Positions 18,308 to 25,747 of a stretch of 64,000 nt of DNA are shown here, in pieces (the first letter of the stretch is position 1; each line of letters opens with the position of its first letter). The position numbers and the translations under genes are program-made. The notes under the pieces are model-generated. The model saw nothing but the letters and a program-made list of their open reading frames with translations. It searched no databases and was not told the origin of the DNA. Source of the DNA: Kribbella antiqua (GTDB lineage: Bacteria; Actinomycetota; Actinomycetes; Propionibacteriales; Kribbellaceae); NCBI RefSeq assembly GCF_004345665.1, contig NZ_SLWR01000003.1, positions 124,001-188,000 on the forward strand, in the 5' to 3' direction.

Positions 18308-18781
18308 ATGGTCAAGGCTGTGCTCGGAAGCACCGTGTTCTTCTTTGCGGCACCGTGTGTGGTGGGCGGGGTGGTGCCGTGGTGGATCAGCGGATGGGCG
18401 GCGCCGCGGTTTTGGCCTGGGTTCGTGATTGTCGCGGCCGGGGCGTTCGTCGTACTGCGGGCATTTGTTCGGTTTGTGCGCGAGGGGCGGGGGACGCCGG
18501 CGCCGGTCGCGCCGACCGAGGAACTGGTGATCGGTGGCGACTACCGCTTCGTCCGCAATCCCATGTACGTCGGCGTGGTGGCGGTGATTTTCGGCCAGGC
18601 GCTGGCGTTTCTCGACCTTTGGGTCCTCGGGTACGGCGTACTCGCGTGGGCCGTGATGGCGGCGTTCGTCCGGGGGTACGAGGAGCCCGTGCTGCTTGAG
18701 CGGTACGGCGAGCAGTACGCGAACTACTGCCGGCGGGTGCCTGCTTGGGTGCCGAGGTTTTCCGGCCGCGGCGGGCAATAA
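18308..18781 (+). CDS. Isoprenylcysteine carboxyl methyltransferase-like (ICMT/PEMT) membrane protein
   Basis: A 157-residue integral membrane methyltransferase with about four helices. The family signature is GGDYRFVRNPMYVGVV, followed by EEPVLLERYGEQYANYCRRVPAWVP. Bacterial members methylate unknown small or isoprenoid substrates with S-adenosylmethionine. The ATG at 18308 places the protein start right at the first helix. The gene is flanked on both sides by hairpins that carry T-runs on the opposite strand, and a minus-strand promoter lies only about 20 nt upstream of its start. Confidence 0.85.
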   Translation: MVKAVLGSTVFFFAAPCVVGGVVPWWISGWAAPRFWPGFVIVAAGAFVVLRAFVRFVREGRGTPAPVAPTEELVIGGDYRFVRNPMYVGVVAVIFGQALAFLDLWVLGYGVLAWAVMAAFVRGYEEPVLLERYGEQYANYCRRVPAWVPRFSGRGGQ

Positions 18782-18786
18782 AAAAG

Positions 18787-18813
18787 GGCAACGGAGAAAT
18801 CCTCTCCCTTGCC
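18787..18813 (-). terminator. Hairpin with T-run on the minus strand
   Basis: GGCAACGGAGA (18787-18797) pairs with TCTCCCTTGCC (18803-18813) with one mismatch. Read on the minus strand it is followed by a run of T, so it would stop antisense transcription into the methyltransferase gene. It resembles the hairpin at 18241-18273 in layout (A-tract, stem, AATCC loop). Confidence 0.45.
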
Positions 18814-18915
18814 TCTCCTAACTTATAGCGCATGGGGGGACTTGCCGCAAGGCCCGGTTTGTGCCGCAGAATTACCGGCCGTAGCCAAAACTCGAGGGAA
18901 ATGGGGGTCGCTCAC

Positions 18916-20148
18916 ATGCGTGTTGTGTTGTCGACGTACGACTCGCGCGGAGGCGTCGAACCGCTGGTGGCACTCGCGGTGCGGTTGGGGGAACTCGGGG
19001 CGGAGGTGCAGGTGTGCGCGCCGCCGGACTGCGCGGACCGACTGGCCGAGGTCGGTGTGCCGTTGGTGCCGATCGGCCCGCCCGTGCGCGAGCTGGTGCA
19101 TGGTTCGGCAAAGCCGGACGTGCATCAGATCGCGGCCGATTTGATCGCCACGCAGTTCGACCAGCTCGCGGCGGCGGCCGAGGGAGCTGATGCGCTGGTG
19201 GCGACCGGCTTGAGGCCGGCCGCGGCCGCCGCGCGATCGGTGGCCGAGAAGCTGGGTATTCATTCCGTCTACGTGAGCTACTGCCCGATCTTCCTGCCGT
19301 CGCCGCACTACCGGCCGCAACCGCTGCCGGGCCAGCCGGTGCCGCCAGAGGTGACCGACCCGGAGGGTCTGAACGAGCTGGACATCCGGAACAACAACGC
19401 ATACCTCGGCGAGATGCTCAACGCCCACCGTGCGGCGGCCGGACTGCCGCCGGTGGACAACGTCCGCGACCACACCATCGGCAACCAGCCGTGGCTGGCG
19501 GCCGACCCGATCTTGGCTCCCTGGCTGCAGCCGGCCGACCTCGACGTCGTACAGACCGGCGCTTGGTTCCTGCCGGACGAACGCCCGCTCCCGGCCGACC
19601 TGGAAGCGTTTCTGGCGGCCGGCGAACCGCCGGTGTACGTGAGCTTCGGCAGCATGTTCGCCCCGAAGGACATCGCCCGGGTCGCGATCGAGGCGATCCG
19701 TGCTCAGGACCGTCGCGTACTCCTCGGCGCGGGTTGGGCGGGCCTGGCTCCGATCGACGATCGGGACGACTGCTTCGTCGTCGGCGAGGTCAATCAGCAG
19801 GAACTATTCACTCGGGTGGCCGCCGTCGTGCACCACGGCGGCGCTGGTACGACGAACACGGCAACCCGAGCCGGAGTGCCTCAAGTGGTGGTAGGCCAGA
19901 TTGGAGACCAGCCCTACTTCGCCGGTCGGGTGGCCGCGCTCGGCATCGGCGCGGCGCACGACGGCCCGACTCCGACGGCCGAGTCCCTGTCGGCCGCGCT
20001 CGCGGTGGCCTTGACCCCGGAGACGCGCGTACGAGCGAACGCGGTGGCCGGAACGATCCGCACTGATGGGGCGATGGTGGCGGCCAAGCTCCTCCTCGAA
20101 GCGGCGCAGACAAGGCCGGTCTACAACGCTGCAAACTTGCAGGATTAA
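18916..20148 (+). CDS. GT1-type UDP-glycosyltransferase (macrolide/vancomycin-aglycone glycosyltransferase-like)
   Basis: A GT-B glycosyltransferase of 410 residues. The N-terminal acceptor domain starts MRVVLSTYDSRGGVEP. The C-terminal nucleotide-sugar domain has the donor-binding region HHGGAGTTNTATRAGVPQVVV followed by DQPYFAGRV. The ATG at 18916 is chosen because GGGGG lies about 8 nt upstream and the Rossmann strand starts immediately; an ATG at 18901 is in frame. Its 3' end overlaps the operator cluster of the following tetR-MFS operon. Enzymes of this type often inactivate macrolides or sterol-like compounds by glycosylation, so a joint resistance role with the exporter is plausible inference. 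Confidence 0.87.
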   Translation: MRVVLSTYDSRGGVEPLVALAVRLGELGAEVQVCAPPDCADRLAEVGVPLVPIGPPVRELVHGSAKPDVHQIAADLIATQFDQLAAAAEGADALVATGLRPAAAAARSVAEKLGIHSVYVSYCPIFLPSPHYRPQPLPGQPVPPEVTDPEGLNELDIRNNNAYLGEMLNAHRAAAGLPPVDNVRDHTIGNQPWLAADPILAPWLQPADLDVVQTGAWFLPDERPLPADLEAFLAAGEPPVYVSFGSMFAPKDIARVAIEAIRAQDRRVLLGAGWAGLAPIDDRDDCFVVGEVNQQELFTRVAAVVHHGGAGTTNTATRAGVPQVVVGQIGDQPYFAGRVAALGIGAAHDGPTPTAESLSAALAVALTPETRVRANAVAGTIRTDGAMVAAKLLLEAAQTRPVYNAANLQD

Positions 20149-20172
20149 TAGTTTGCAGTGACTGCAAGTTTG
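20132..20172. promoter_or_regulatory. TetR operator cluster of the efflux operon
   Basis: Two nested symmetries are present. TTGCAGT-G-ACTGCAA (20153-20167) is a perfect 15-bp palindrome. CAAACTTGCAG (20132-20142) is the exact reverse complement of CTGCAAGTTTG (20162-20172). All lie immediately before the tetR start at 20189 and its -10 box TACGCT (20177-20182). Four half-sites suggest cooperative binding of two repressor dimers. Confidence 0.75.
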
Positions 20173-20176
20173 TTCC

Positions 20177-20182
20177 TACGCT
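20177..20182 (+). promoter_or_regulatory. Leaderless -10 box of tetR
   Basis: TACGCT ends exactly 6 nt before the GTG start at 20189, placing transcription start at or next to the start codon. Confidence 0.55.
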
Positions 20183-20188
20183 TGGTCG

Positions 20189-20806
20189 GTGAGTCAAGGG
20201 CTGCGGGAGCGGAAGAAGCGGGAAACCCGGGCGGCGCTGGCCGCGGCGGCGTTGCGGCTGGCGGTGGAGAAGGGGCCGGACAACGTCACGGTCGACGAGA
20301 TCGCCGAGGCGGCGGACGTATCGGTCCGCACCTTCTTCAACTACTTCCCGCACAAGGAGTACGCGATCCTCGGGCGCAATCCCGAGCACCTCGAGTTGGC
20401 GCTGATCCGGATGCGCGAGGCACCGGCCGAGGAGTCGCCGCTGACCACGATGTGGTTCATCGTTCACGACATACTGCGTGATCTGGAGGGCGAAGGCTCG
20501 ATGTCGGAGCGCGGCGAACTGATCATGCGGTCGCCCGCTCTGCTCTACCAGCTCATGTTGTCCAGCTTCGACGACGAGAGGCAGTTGACCGCGGCATTGG
20601 CCGAGCGGATGGGGGAGCCGGCCTCATCGGTCCGGCCGGCGCTCGTCGTCAGCGCGGCCGGAGCCGCTTGCCGGGTGGCGATGGAACTGCACAAACACGT
20701 CCCGGACCGGCCGATCCGCGAGCTGGTCGACGAGGGTTTCCAACTACTTGCCGAAGGCATCGATCCGGCCTTCGGAAAGACCGTTTCACAGAAGGGGCAC
20801 AGATGA
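20189..20806 (+). CDS. TetR/AcrR-family regulator of the efflux cassette
   Basis: A 205-residue TetR repressor. It begins with the basic segment GLRERKKRETRAAL, followed by the helix-turn-helix TVDEIAEAADVSVRTFFNYF and a C-terminal ligand domain. The GTG at 20189 fits the adjacent -10 box. Its stop overlaps the start of the MFS gene (ATGA), and the operator cluster upstream indicates autoregulation of the operon. By context the ligand is probably a substrate of the exporter or of the neighbouring glycosyltransferase. Confidence 0.9.
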   Translation: MSQGLRERKKRETRAALAAAALRLAVEKGPDNVTVDEIAEAADVSVRTFFNYFPHKEYAILGRNPEHLELALIRMREAPAEESPLTTMWFIVHDILRDLEGEGSMSERGELIMRSPALLYQLMLSSFDDERQLTAALAERMGEPASSVRPALVVSAAGAACRVAMELHKHVPDRPIRELVDEGFQLLAEGIDPAFGKTVSQKGHR

Positions 20807-22431
20807 CCACGACCTCGTCGCCGGAGGATGTCTCCGGCGAGGTCAGCGACAACGACATCACCACAACTGGGGGAACTTTGACAGCGGAGACCATCACCGA
20901 ACCAACCGAAGCCGCGCTCGCACCGCGACAGACCGTGCAGGCGATCTCAGGGTTGATGATGGGCATGCTCGTCGCTGTCCTCGCCGGCACGGTCGTGTCG
21001 ACCGCACTGCCGCGGATCATCTCCGAGCTCGAGGCCAGCCAGTCCGTCTACACCTGGGTGGTCACCGTCGAACTGCTCGCGATGACGGCGACTGTGCCGT
21101 TGTGGGGCAAGCTGGCGGACCTCTACAACAACAAGCTGCTGGTCCAGCTGTCGCTCGCGTTCTTCGTGGTCGGTTCGCTGGTGGCCGGCTTCACTCCGAA
21201 CGTCGAGCTGTTCCTCGCCAGCCGCGTCGTCCAGGGCATCAGTGCCGGCGGCCTGACCGCGCTGGTGCAGATCGTGATGGCGGCGATCATCCCGCCGCGT
21301 GAACTCGGCCGGTACTCCGGCATCTTCGGCGCGATCTTCGCCTCGGCGACCGTCGGCGGCCCGCTGCTGGGCGGCTTCCTGGTCGACTCGCCGCTCGGCT
21401 GGCGGGCCTGCTTCCTGATCGGTGTGCCGTTCTGCCTGGCCGCGATCATCCTGCTGCACCGGACGTTGAAGCTGCCGACGATCCGCCGGGACGTGAAGAT
21501 CGACTGGTGGGGCGCGCTGCTCATCACCACCGGTGTGAGCGTGATCCTGGTCTGGTCGACATTCGCCGGCAACAAGTTCGACTGGGTGTCCGGCTGGAGC
21601 CTGGCCCTGGTCGCCGTAGCGCTGGTCGCGCTCGCGATCGCGGTGGTGGTCGAGGCGCGGCACCCGGAGCCGATCATCCCGCTCGACCTGTTCCGCAACC
21701 GGACCCTCACCCTGTCCGTGGTCGCCAGCATGCTGGTCGGCCTGGCCATGTTCGGCGGTTCGGTGTTCCTGTCGCAGTACTTCCAGATCGCTCAGGGGCA
21801 CTCGCCGACCAAGGCGGGTCTGATGAGCTTGCCGATGATCTTCGGAATGCTGGTGTCCTCGACGATCGCCGGTGGGCTGATCACGAAGTACGGCAAGTGG
21901 AAGATCTACCTGGTCGCCGGTGGTGTGCTGCTGCCGGTCGGGCTCGGCCTGCTCGGCACGATCGACGCGCACACCGGTACCGTCCGGATCTCGCTGTTCA
22001 TGGCGGTCCTCGGTGTCGGCGTGGGTCTGGTCATGCAGAACCTCGTACTCGCGGCGCAGAACGACGTACCGGCGCGAGAGCTCGGAGCGGCGACGTCGGT
22101 GGTCAGCTTCTTCCGGAGCATGGGCGGGACGATCGGCGTCAGCGCGCTGGGCGCCGTACTCGCGAACAGGGTCGCCACGTCGCTCGGGATGGACGGGTCC
22201 TCGGGCGGTGGCGGTGCCGTGCCGGACCTCAAGACCTTGTCGCCGGAGGTCAAGGTCGCCGTCCAGGAGGCGTACGGGAACGCGACCGCGGACTTGTTCG
22301 TGATCTCGGTGCCGATCGCCGTACTGGCGCTGGTCGCCATCTTGTTCATCAAGGAGAAGTCGCTGCTGACGACGACCGCGGCCGAGCGCCGTGCGGCCGA
22401 GGAGGGTGCTGACAAACCAGTGCCCCGTTAA
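20803..22431 (+). CDS. DHA2-family MFS multidrug exporter (EmrB/QacA type)
   Basis: A 542-residue proton-driven exporter with about 14 membrane helices and an acidic N-terminal tail of 45 residues. Motif A is seen in LWGKLADLYNNKLL and motif C in IFGAIFASATVGGPLLGGFLVD. The ATG at 20803 is chosen because it forms an ATGA overlap with the tetR stop. It is the second gene of the tetR-MFS operon. Its last two codons and stop lie in the left arm of a palindromic element (22420-22583). Confidence 0.93.
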   Translation: MTTTSSPEDVSGEVSDNDITTTGGTLTAETITEPTEAALAPRQTVQAISGLMMGMLVAVLAGTVVSTALPRIISELEASQSVYTWVVTVELLAMTATVPLWGKLADLYNNKLLVQLSLAFFVVGSLVAGFTPNVELFLASRVVQGISAGGLTALVQIVMAAIIPPRELGRYSGIFGAIFASATVGGPLLGGFLVDSPLGWRACFLIGVPFCLAAIILLHRTLKLPTIRRDVKIDWWGALLITTGVSVILVWSTFAGNKFDWVSGWSLALVAVALVALAIAVVVEARHPEPIIPLDLFRNRTLTLSVVASMLVGLAMFGGSVFLSQYFQIAQGHSPTKAGLMSLPMIFGMLVSSTIAGGLITKYGKWKIYLVAGGVLLPVGLGLLGTIDAHTGTVRISLFMAVLGVGVGLVMQNLVLAAQNDVPARELGAATSVVSFFRSMGGTIGVSALGAVLANRVATSLGMDGSSGGGGAVPDLKTLSPEVKVAVQEAYGNATADLFVISVPIAVLALVAILFIKEKSLLTTTAAERRAAEEGADKPVPR

Positions 22432-22583
22432 CGGCCTTCTTCACACGCTGGCGGCGCCCAGGCACGCACCTCGCTGCGTTGGAGAAGCGTCCACGATGAA
22501 ACCCGCATCGAGGACGCTTCTCCGCCTTGCGATGCACGCACCTGGACACCGCCATCGTGCAAACAAGGCCGTGAACGGGACAC
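22420..22583. repeat. Palindromic element, copy B
   Basis: A 164-nt imperfect inverted repeat. The outer arms pair roughly 22420-22470 with 22535-22583 (GTGCCCCGTTAACGGCC against GGCCGTGAACGGGACAC). The inner stem GGAGAAGCGTCC (22481-22492) pairs perfectly with GGACGCTTCTCC (22512-22523). The apical part CGATG-AAACCCG-CATCG forms a further small hairpin. The core is nearly identical to the element at 46635-46795 and related to that at 31660-31826. It begins in the last codons of the MFS gene and ends 7 nt before the next start codon. Confidence 0.85.
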
Positions 22584-22590
22584 TAGATGC

Positions 22591-22890
22591 ATGATCGTTG
22601 CATTCAGCATCAGCCCGTCCGCGGGTGACGAGACCGGAGGCGTGAGCCAGGCGGTGGCGGAAGCCATTCGCGTGGTCCGCGCCTCCGGCCTGCCGAACGA
22701 GACGAACGCGATGTTCACCAATATCGAAGGTGAGTGGGACGAGGTGATGGCGGTGGTCAAGCAGGCTGTCGACGTGGTCGCGGCCGTCTCGCCGCGGGTC
22801 AGCTTGGTCTTGAAGGCCGACATCCGTCCCGGCTACACCGGTCAGCTCACCGCCAAGGTCGAACGCATCGAAGAAGCCCTGTCTGACTAG
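22591..22890 (+). CDS. MTH1187-type thiamine-binding protein
   Basis: A 99-residue ferredoxin-like-fold protein of the Thiamine_BP family (PF01910). It starts [12 protein letters not shown] and contains the conserved [16 protein letters not shown] segment. Relatives bind thiamine or its precursors in the cytoplasm and form oligomers. No thiamine genes are nearby, and no TPP riboswitch was seen upstream. Its start codon lies only 7 nt after the palindromic element, so its promoter must be inside or at the edge of that element. It converges with the SDR gene, the stops overlapping by 4 nt. Confidence 0.9.
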   Translation: MIVAFSISPSAGDETGGVSQAVAEAIRVVRASGLPNETNAMFTNIEGEWDEVMAVVKQAVDVVAAVSPRVSLVLKADIRPGYTGQLTAKVERIEEALSD

Positions 22891-23624
22891 CCGTTGAGCG
22901 CTGTGAACGTTGCGTCGTACCGGCTCTCGCGTTCGGCGTCGCGGAGGAAGCGGACGCGGTTGACCAGGATCTCGTCGGCGCCGGGGTGCTGCTGGAGGAG
23001 CTCGACGGTCTCGGTCAGGTATTCGTCGAGCGGCATCGCGCGCTCGTCGTTCTCCTGGTTGAGCAGAGCCGTCCGGACCGCCGGCGGGGCCACCTCGATC
23101 ACCTGAAGCGGGGTGTCCGCGAGCTGCTTCCGCAGGCTTTGCGTGTAGCTGTGGATCGCTGCCTTTGTGGCGCTGTACGTCGGGGTGATCACCAGCGGCA
23201 CGAACGCCAGCCCGGACGTGACGGTGAGGATCGCCGGGTCCGGCTGCTTCAGCAGGTACGGCGTGAACGCGGTGATGGTGCGGATCGTCCCGAGCAGGTT
23301 GATGTCGATGATCTGCTCGGCCGTGGCCAGGTGGGCCGGGTCGTGCAGGTCCTCGATCTGCATGATGCCCGCCATCGTGACCACGACGTTGAGGTCGGGG
23401 TACTGCGTGGTGACGGTCTCGAAGGCGGCGGTGATCGAGTCCGGGTCGGCTACGTCGAGGGTGATGCCCTCGATGCCGTCCTCGGCGGCGATCTGATCCA
23501 GCAGGTCCTTGCGCCGACCGCTGATGATCACTGTGTTGCCCAGGTCGCGAAACTTCCGGGCCAGTCCGAGGCCGATACCCGACGTACCGCCGGTCATGAA
23601 GATCGTGTTGCCAGTCGTTTTCAT
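22887..23624 (-). CDS. Short-chain dehydrogenase/reductase (DltE-like)
   Basis: A 245-residue classical SDR oxidoreductase with the cofactor motif [12 protein letters not shown] near residues 11-22, the NAG-equivalent TMAGIM, and the catalytic YSATK (Tyr and Lys). The NADP preference is suggested by SGRRKD after strand 2. The ATG at 23624 has GGAG close upstream. It is transcribed divergently from an XRE regulator across a region with two palindromes, so the XRE protein probably controls it. The long open frame further upstream on this strand is antisense to the XRE gene and is not part of it. Confidence 0.9.
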   Translation of the reverse strand: MKTTGNTIFMTGGTSGIGLGLARKFRDLGNTVIISGRRKDLLDQIAAEDGIEGITLDVADPDSITAAFETVTTQYPDLNVVVTMAGIMQIEDLHDPAHLATAEQIIDINLLGTIRTITAFTPYLLKQPDPAILTVTSGLAFVPLVITPTYSATKAAIHSYTQSLRKQLADTPLQVIEVAPPAVRTALLNQENDERAMPLDEYLTETVELLQQHPGADEILVNRVRFLRDAERESRYDATFTALNG

Positions 23625-23671
23625 GGCTCCAGGCTGTGGCCGTCTCGCGGACCGAACCAGGCTCGGTTCAG

Positions 23672-23692
23672 CCACTGCTTGGCAAGCAGTGG
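23672..23692. promoter_or_regulatory. Operator palindrome between SDR and XRE genes
   Basis: CCACTGCTTG-G-CAAGCAGTGG is a perfect 21-bp palindrome in the divergent promoter region. A second, weaker one (GAACC-N6-GGTTC, around 23654-23669) lies beside it on the SDR side. It is a likely binding site for the XRE regulator. Confidence 0.7.
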
Positions 23693-23723
23693 ATAACGGC
23701 CGACGGTTCGGGACACTGGATGC

Positions 23724-24569
23724 ATGGAGTACAGCGACCTGGCCGATTTCCTGCGCAAACGCCGCGAGGCCCTGCAGCCCGAGGACGTCGGGATGCCGCG
23801 TGGCCGGCGCCGTCGTACGCCTGGACTTCGGCGCGAGGAGGTCGCGGCACTGGCCTCGATGTCGACGGACTACTACAGCCGACTGGAAGGCGGCCGGGGT
23901 CCGCAGCCGTCGGTGGAGATGCTGGGCTCGATCGCTCGCGCACTGCGGCTGACGATGGAGGAGCGCGACCACTTGTTCGTACTCGCGGGGCACGGTACGC
24001 CGCCGCGGCCGACGCGCGACTGCCACGTCGACCCGGGGATGCTGCGGATCCTCGACCGGCTGCAAGACACGCCCGCGATGCTGATCAATCGGTGCGGCGA
24101 GACACTCGCGCAGACACCGGCCCACATTGCCTTCGCCGGTGAGCAGACCAACTACACCGGGATGGCACGCAGCGAGGTCTATCGCTGGTTCGCCGATCCG
24201 TCGTCGCGGGCGATGTATCGCGAACCCGAGGTCTCGACGCACAGCCGGGTCCTCGTCTCGTCGCTGCGATCGGTTGTCACGGCCGACGGCCCGAAGTCGT
24301 ACGCCGCCTCGATCGTTCACGCACTGCAGAAGCTGAGTCCGGAGTTCGCGGAGATCTGGGACGCGCACGAGATCGGCATCGCACACAGCCGGACCAAGCG
24401 GTTCAACCACCCCGTCGTCGGCGAGCTCGAGTTGTACTGCGAGCTGATCGACAACCGGGACCGGCAGCAGACCCTCCTGGTCTTCACCGCGACCCCCGGC
24501 AGCGAGAGCGCGGAGAAGCTGCAACTGCTGGCAGTGCTCGGAAGTCAGACACTCGATCCGGTGCGTTGA
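23724..24569 (+). CDS. XRE-family regulator with MmyB-like ligand domain
   Basis: A 281-residue regulator. The N-terminal Cro/C1 helix-turn-helix (about 8-80) has the typical FLRKRREAL start and TPGLRREEVAALASMSTDYYSRLE. The C-terminal MmyB-type domain (about 100-275) is a PAS-like fold known to bind fatty acids in some members. This architecture is common in actinobacteria next to a divergent SDR that it regulates, exactly as here. The start at 23724 is the first ATG after the palindromic operator. Confidence 0.92.
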   Translation: MEYSDLADFLRKRREALQPEDVGMPRGRRRRTPGLRREEVAALASMSTDYYSRLEGGRGPQPSVEMLGSIARALRLTMEERDHLFVLAGHGTPPRPTRDCHVDPGMLRILDRLQDTPAMLINRCGETLAQTPAHIAFAGEQTNYTGMARSEVYRWFADPSSRAMYREPEVSTHSRVLVSSLRSVVTADGPKSYAASIVHALQKLSPEFAEIWDAHEIGIAHSRTKRFNHPVVGELELYCELIDNRDRQQTLLVFTATPGSESAEKLQLLAVLGSQTLDPVR

Positions 24570-24606
24570 ACCGCTGAAGGTCTTCGGGACGGGCGCCGGA
24601 GTGGGT

Positions 24607-24612
24607 TAGGTT
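24607..24612 (+). promoter_or_regulatory. Leaderless -10 box of the BNR-repeat gene
   Basis: TAGGTT ends exactly 6 nt before the ATG at 24619. Confidence 0.5.
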
Positions 24613-24618
24613 GCGCGG

Positions 24619-25683
24619 ATGAGAATCCTGCGTGTGGCCGCGATTGCGGCAGGAGGTCTGCTGTTGATGTCTCAGCTCGTCCCCGCCCAGGCGAGTCCGT
24701 CGTACCAGTGGGAGCTGACTCCGACCGGGAGTACGGCGCAGTTCCGGGGGCTGTCGGCGGTCAGTAAGGACGTCGCGTGGGTGGGCGGGACCGGCGGGAC
24801 GGTACTGCGGACTGTTGATGGCGGGAAGAGCTGGCAGAACGTGAGTCCGGCCGGGGCGTCGGCGTTGCAGTTCCGGGATGTGGAGGCGTTCGACGCTCAG
24901 CGGGCGGTGATCCTGTCGATCGGGACCGGCGAAGACTCGCGGATCTACCGGACCGCGGACGGCGGCAAGTCGTGGACCGAGACGTTCCGGAACACCGACC
25001 CGAATGCGTTCTACGACTGCCTCGCCTTCAATAGCAACAAGCATGGCCTGGCGTTGAGCGACCCCGTGGACGGGAAGTTCCGGATCGCGGCGACGTCTGA
25101 CGGCGGCAAGTCGTGGCAGGTGCAGCCGACGGCCGGGATGCCGGACGCGCTGCCGGGCGAGTTCGCGTTCGCGGCGAGCGGGACCTGCCTGGTGGCCGGA
25201 CCTGGACGTACGGCGTGGTTCGCGACCGGCGGCGGGGATCGGCCTCGGGTGTTCCGGACGGTCGACGGTGGGAAGCGCTGGACGGTGGCGGATTCGCCGA
25301 TGGCGAGCGGCGATGCGGCGGGAATCTTCAGCCTGGCGTTCCGCGGTCCGCTGTTCGGGGTCGCGGTCGGCGGCGACTTCCTCAAGCCGACCGAGGCCGT
25401 GAAGGCCGCTTCCGTCACGTCCGACGGAGGCCGCACCTGGAAGCTGGTCCCGGCGGACAAGGCGCCGAAGGGGTACCGGAGTGGGTCGGCGTTCGTGCCG
25501 TGGGCCGCGTCAACCGTGGTCGCGGTGGGACCGTCGGGGAGCGATGTCAGCTACGACGGCGGACGCAGCTGGAAGCAGTTCTACGACGGCAGCTTCGACA
25601 GCGTGGAGTGCGCGGGTCACGGACTCCAGGCCGGTTGCTGGGCCTCCGGTGCCAAGGGCGCGGTCGCGCGGCTGGCGCACTGA
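24619..25683 (+). CDS. Secreted BNR/YCF48-like beta-propeller protein
   Basis: A 354-residue exported protein. An N-terminal signal peptide (MRILRVAAIAAGGLLLMSQL, cleavage near AQA-SP) leads into a six- to seven-bladed propeller. Asp-box-like turns repeat six times: TVDGGKSW, TADGGKSW, TSDGGKSW, TVDGGKRW, TSDGGRTW and SYDGGRSW. The family includes photosystem II assembly factor-like and sialidase-like proteins. No sialidase catalytic residues are evident, so the role is open; extracellular binding or scaffolding is possible. A terminator hairpin follows the stop codon. Confidence 0.85.
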   Translation: MRILRVAAIAAGGLLLMSQLVPAQASPSYQWELTPTGSTAQFRGLSAVSKDVAWVGGTGGTVLRTVDGGKSWQNVSPAGASALQFRDVEAFDAQRAVILSIGTGEDSRIYRTADGGKSWTETFRNTDPNAFYDCLAFNSNKHGLALSDPVDGKFRIAATSDGGKSWQVQPTAGMPDALPGEFAFAASGTCLVAGPGRTAWFATGGGDRPRVFRTVDGGKRWTVADSPMASGDAAGIFSLAFRGPLFGVAVGGDFLKPTEAVKAASVTSDGGRTWKLVPADKAPKGYRSGSAFVPWAASTVVAVGPSGSDVSYDGGRSWKQFYDGSFDSVECAGHGLQAGCWASGAKGAVARLAH

Positions 25684-25691
25684 TGTTCCGG

Positions 25692-25729
25692 GCGGCGACA
25701 CCCGGATTTCCCGCGGGTGTCGCCGCTTT
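25692..25729 (+). terminator. Intrinsic terminator-like hairpin
   Basis: GCGGCGACACCC (25692-25703) pairs perfectly with GGGTGTCGCCGC (25715-25726), followed by TTTC. It lies 9 nt after the stop of the BNR-repeat gene. Confidence 0.7.
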
Positions 25730-25747
25730 CCCGACAGGATTGAGAGC

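Noticed and set aside
22420..22590. TPP riboswitch upstream of the thiamine-binding protein gene
   Set aside because: The stretch is the palindromic element. No CUGAGA or ACCUGA-type thi-box segments were found.
23625..24524. N-terminal extension of the SDR protein by about 300 residues
   Set aside because: The extension is antisense to the XRE regulator gene and would cross the perfect operator palindrome. The SDR cofactor motif starts normally from the ATG at 23624.
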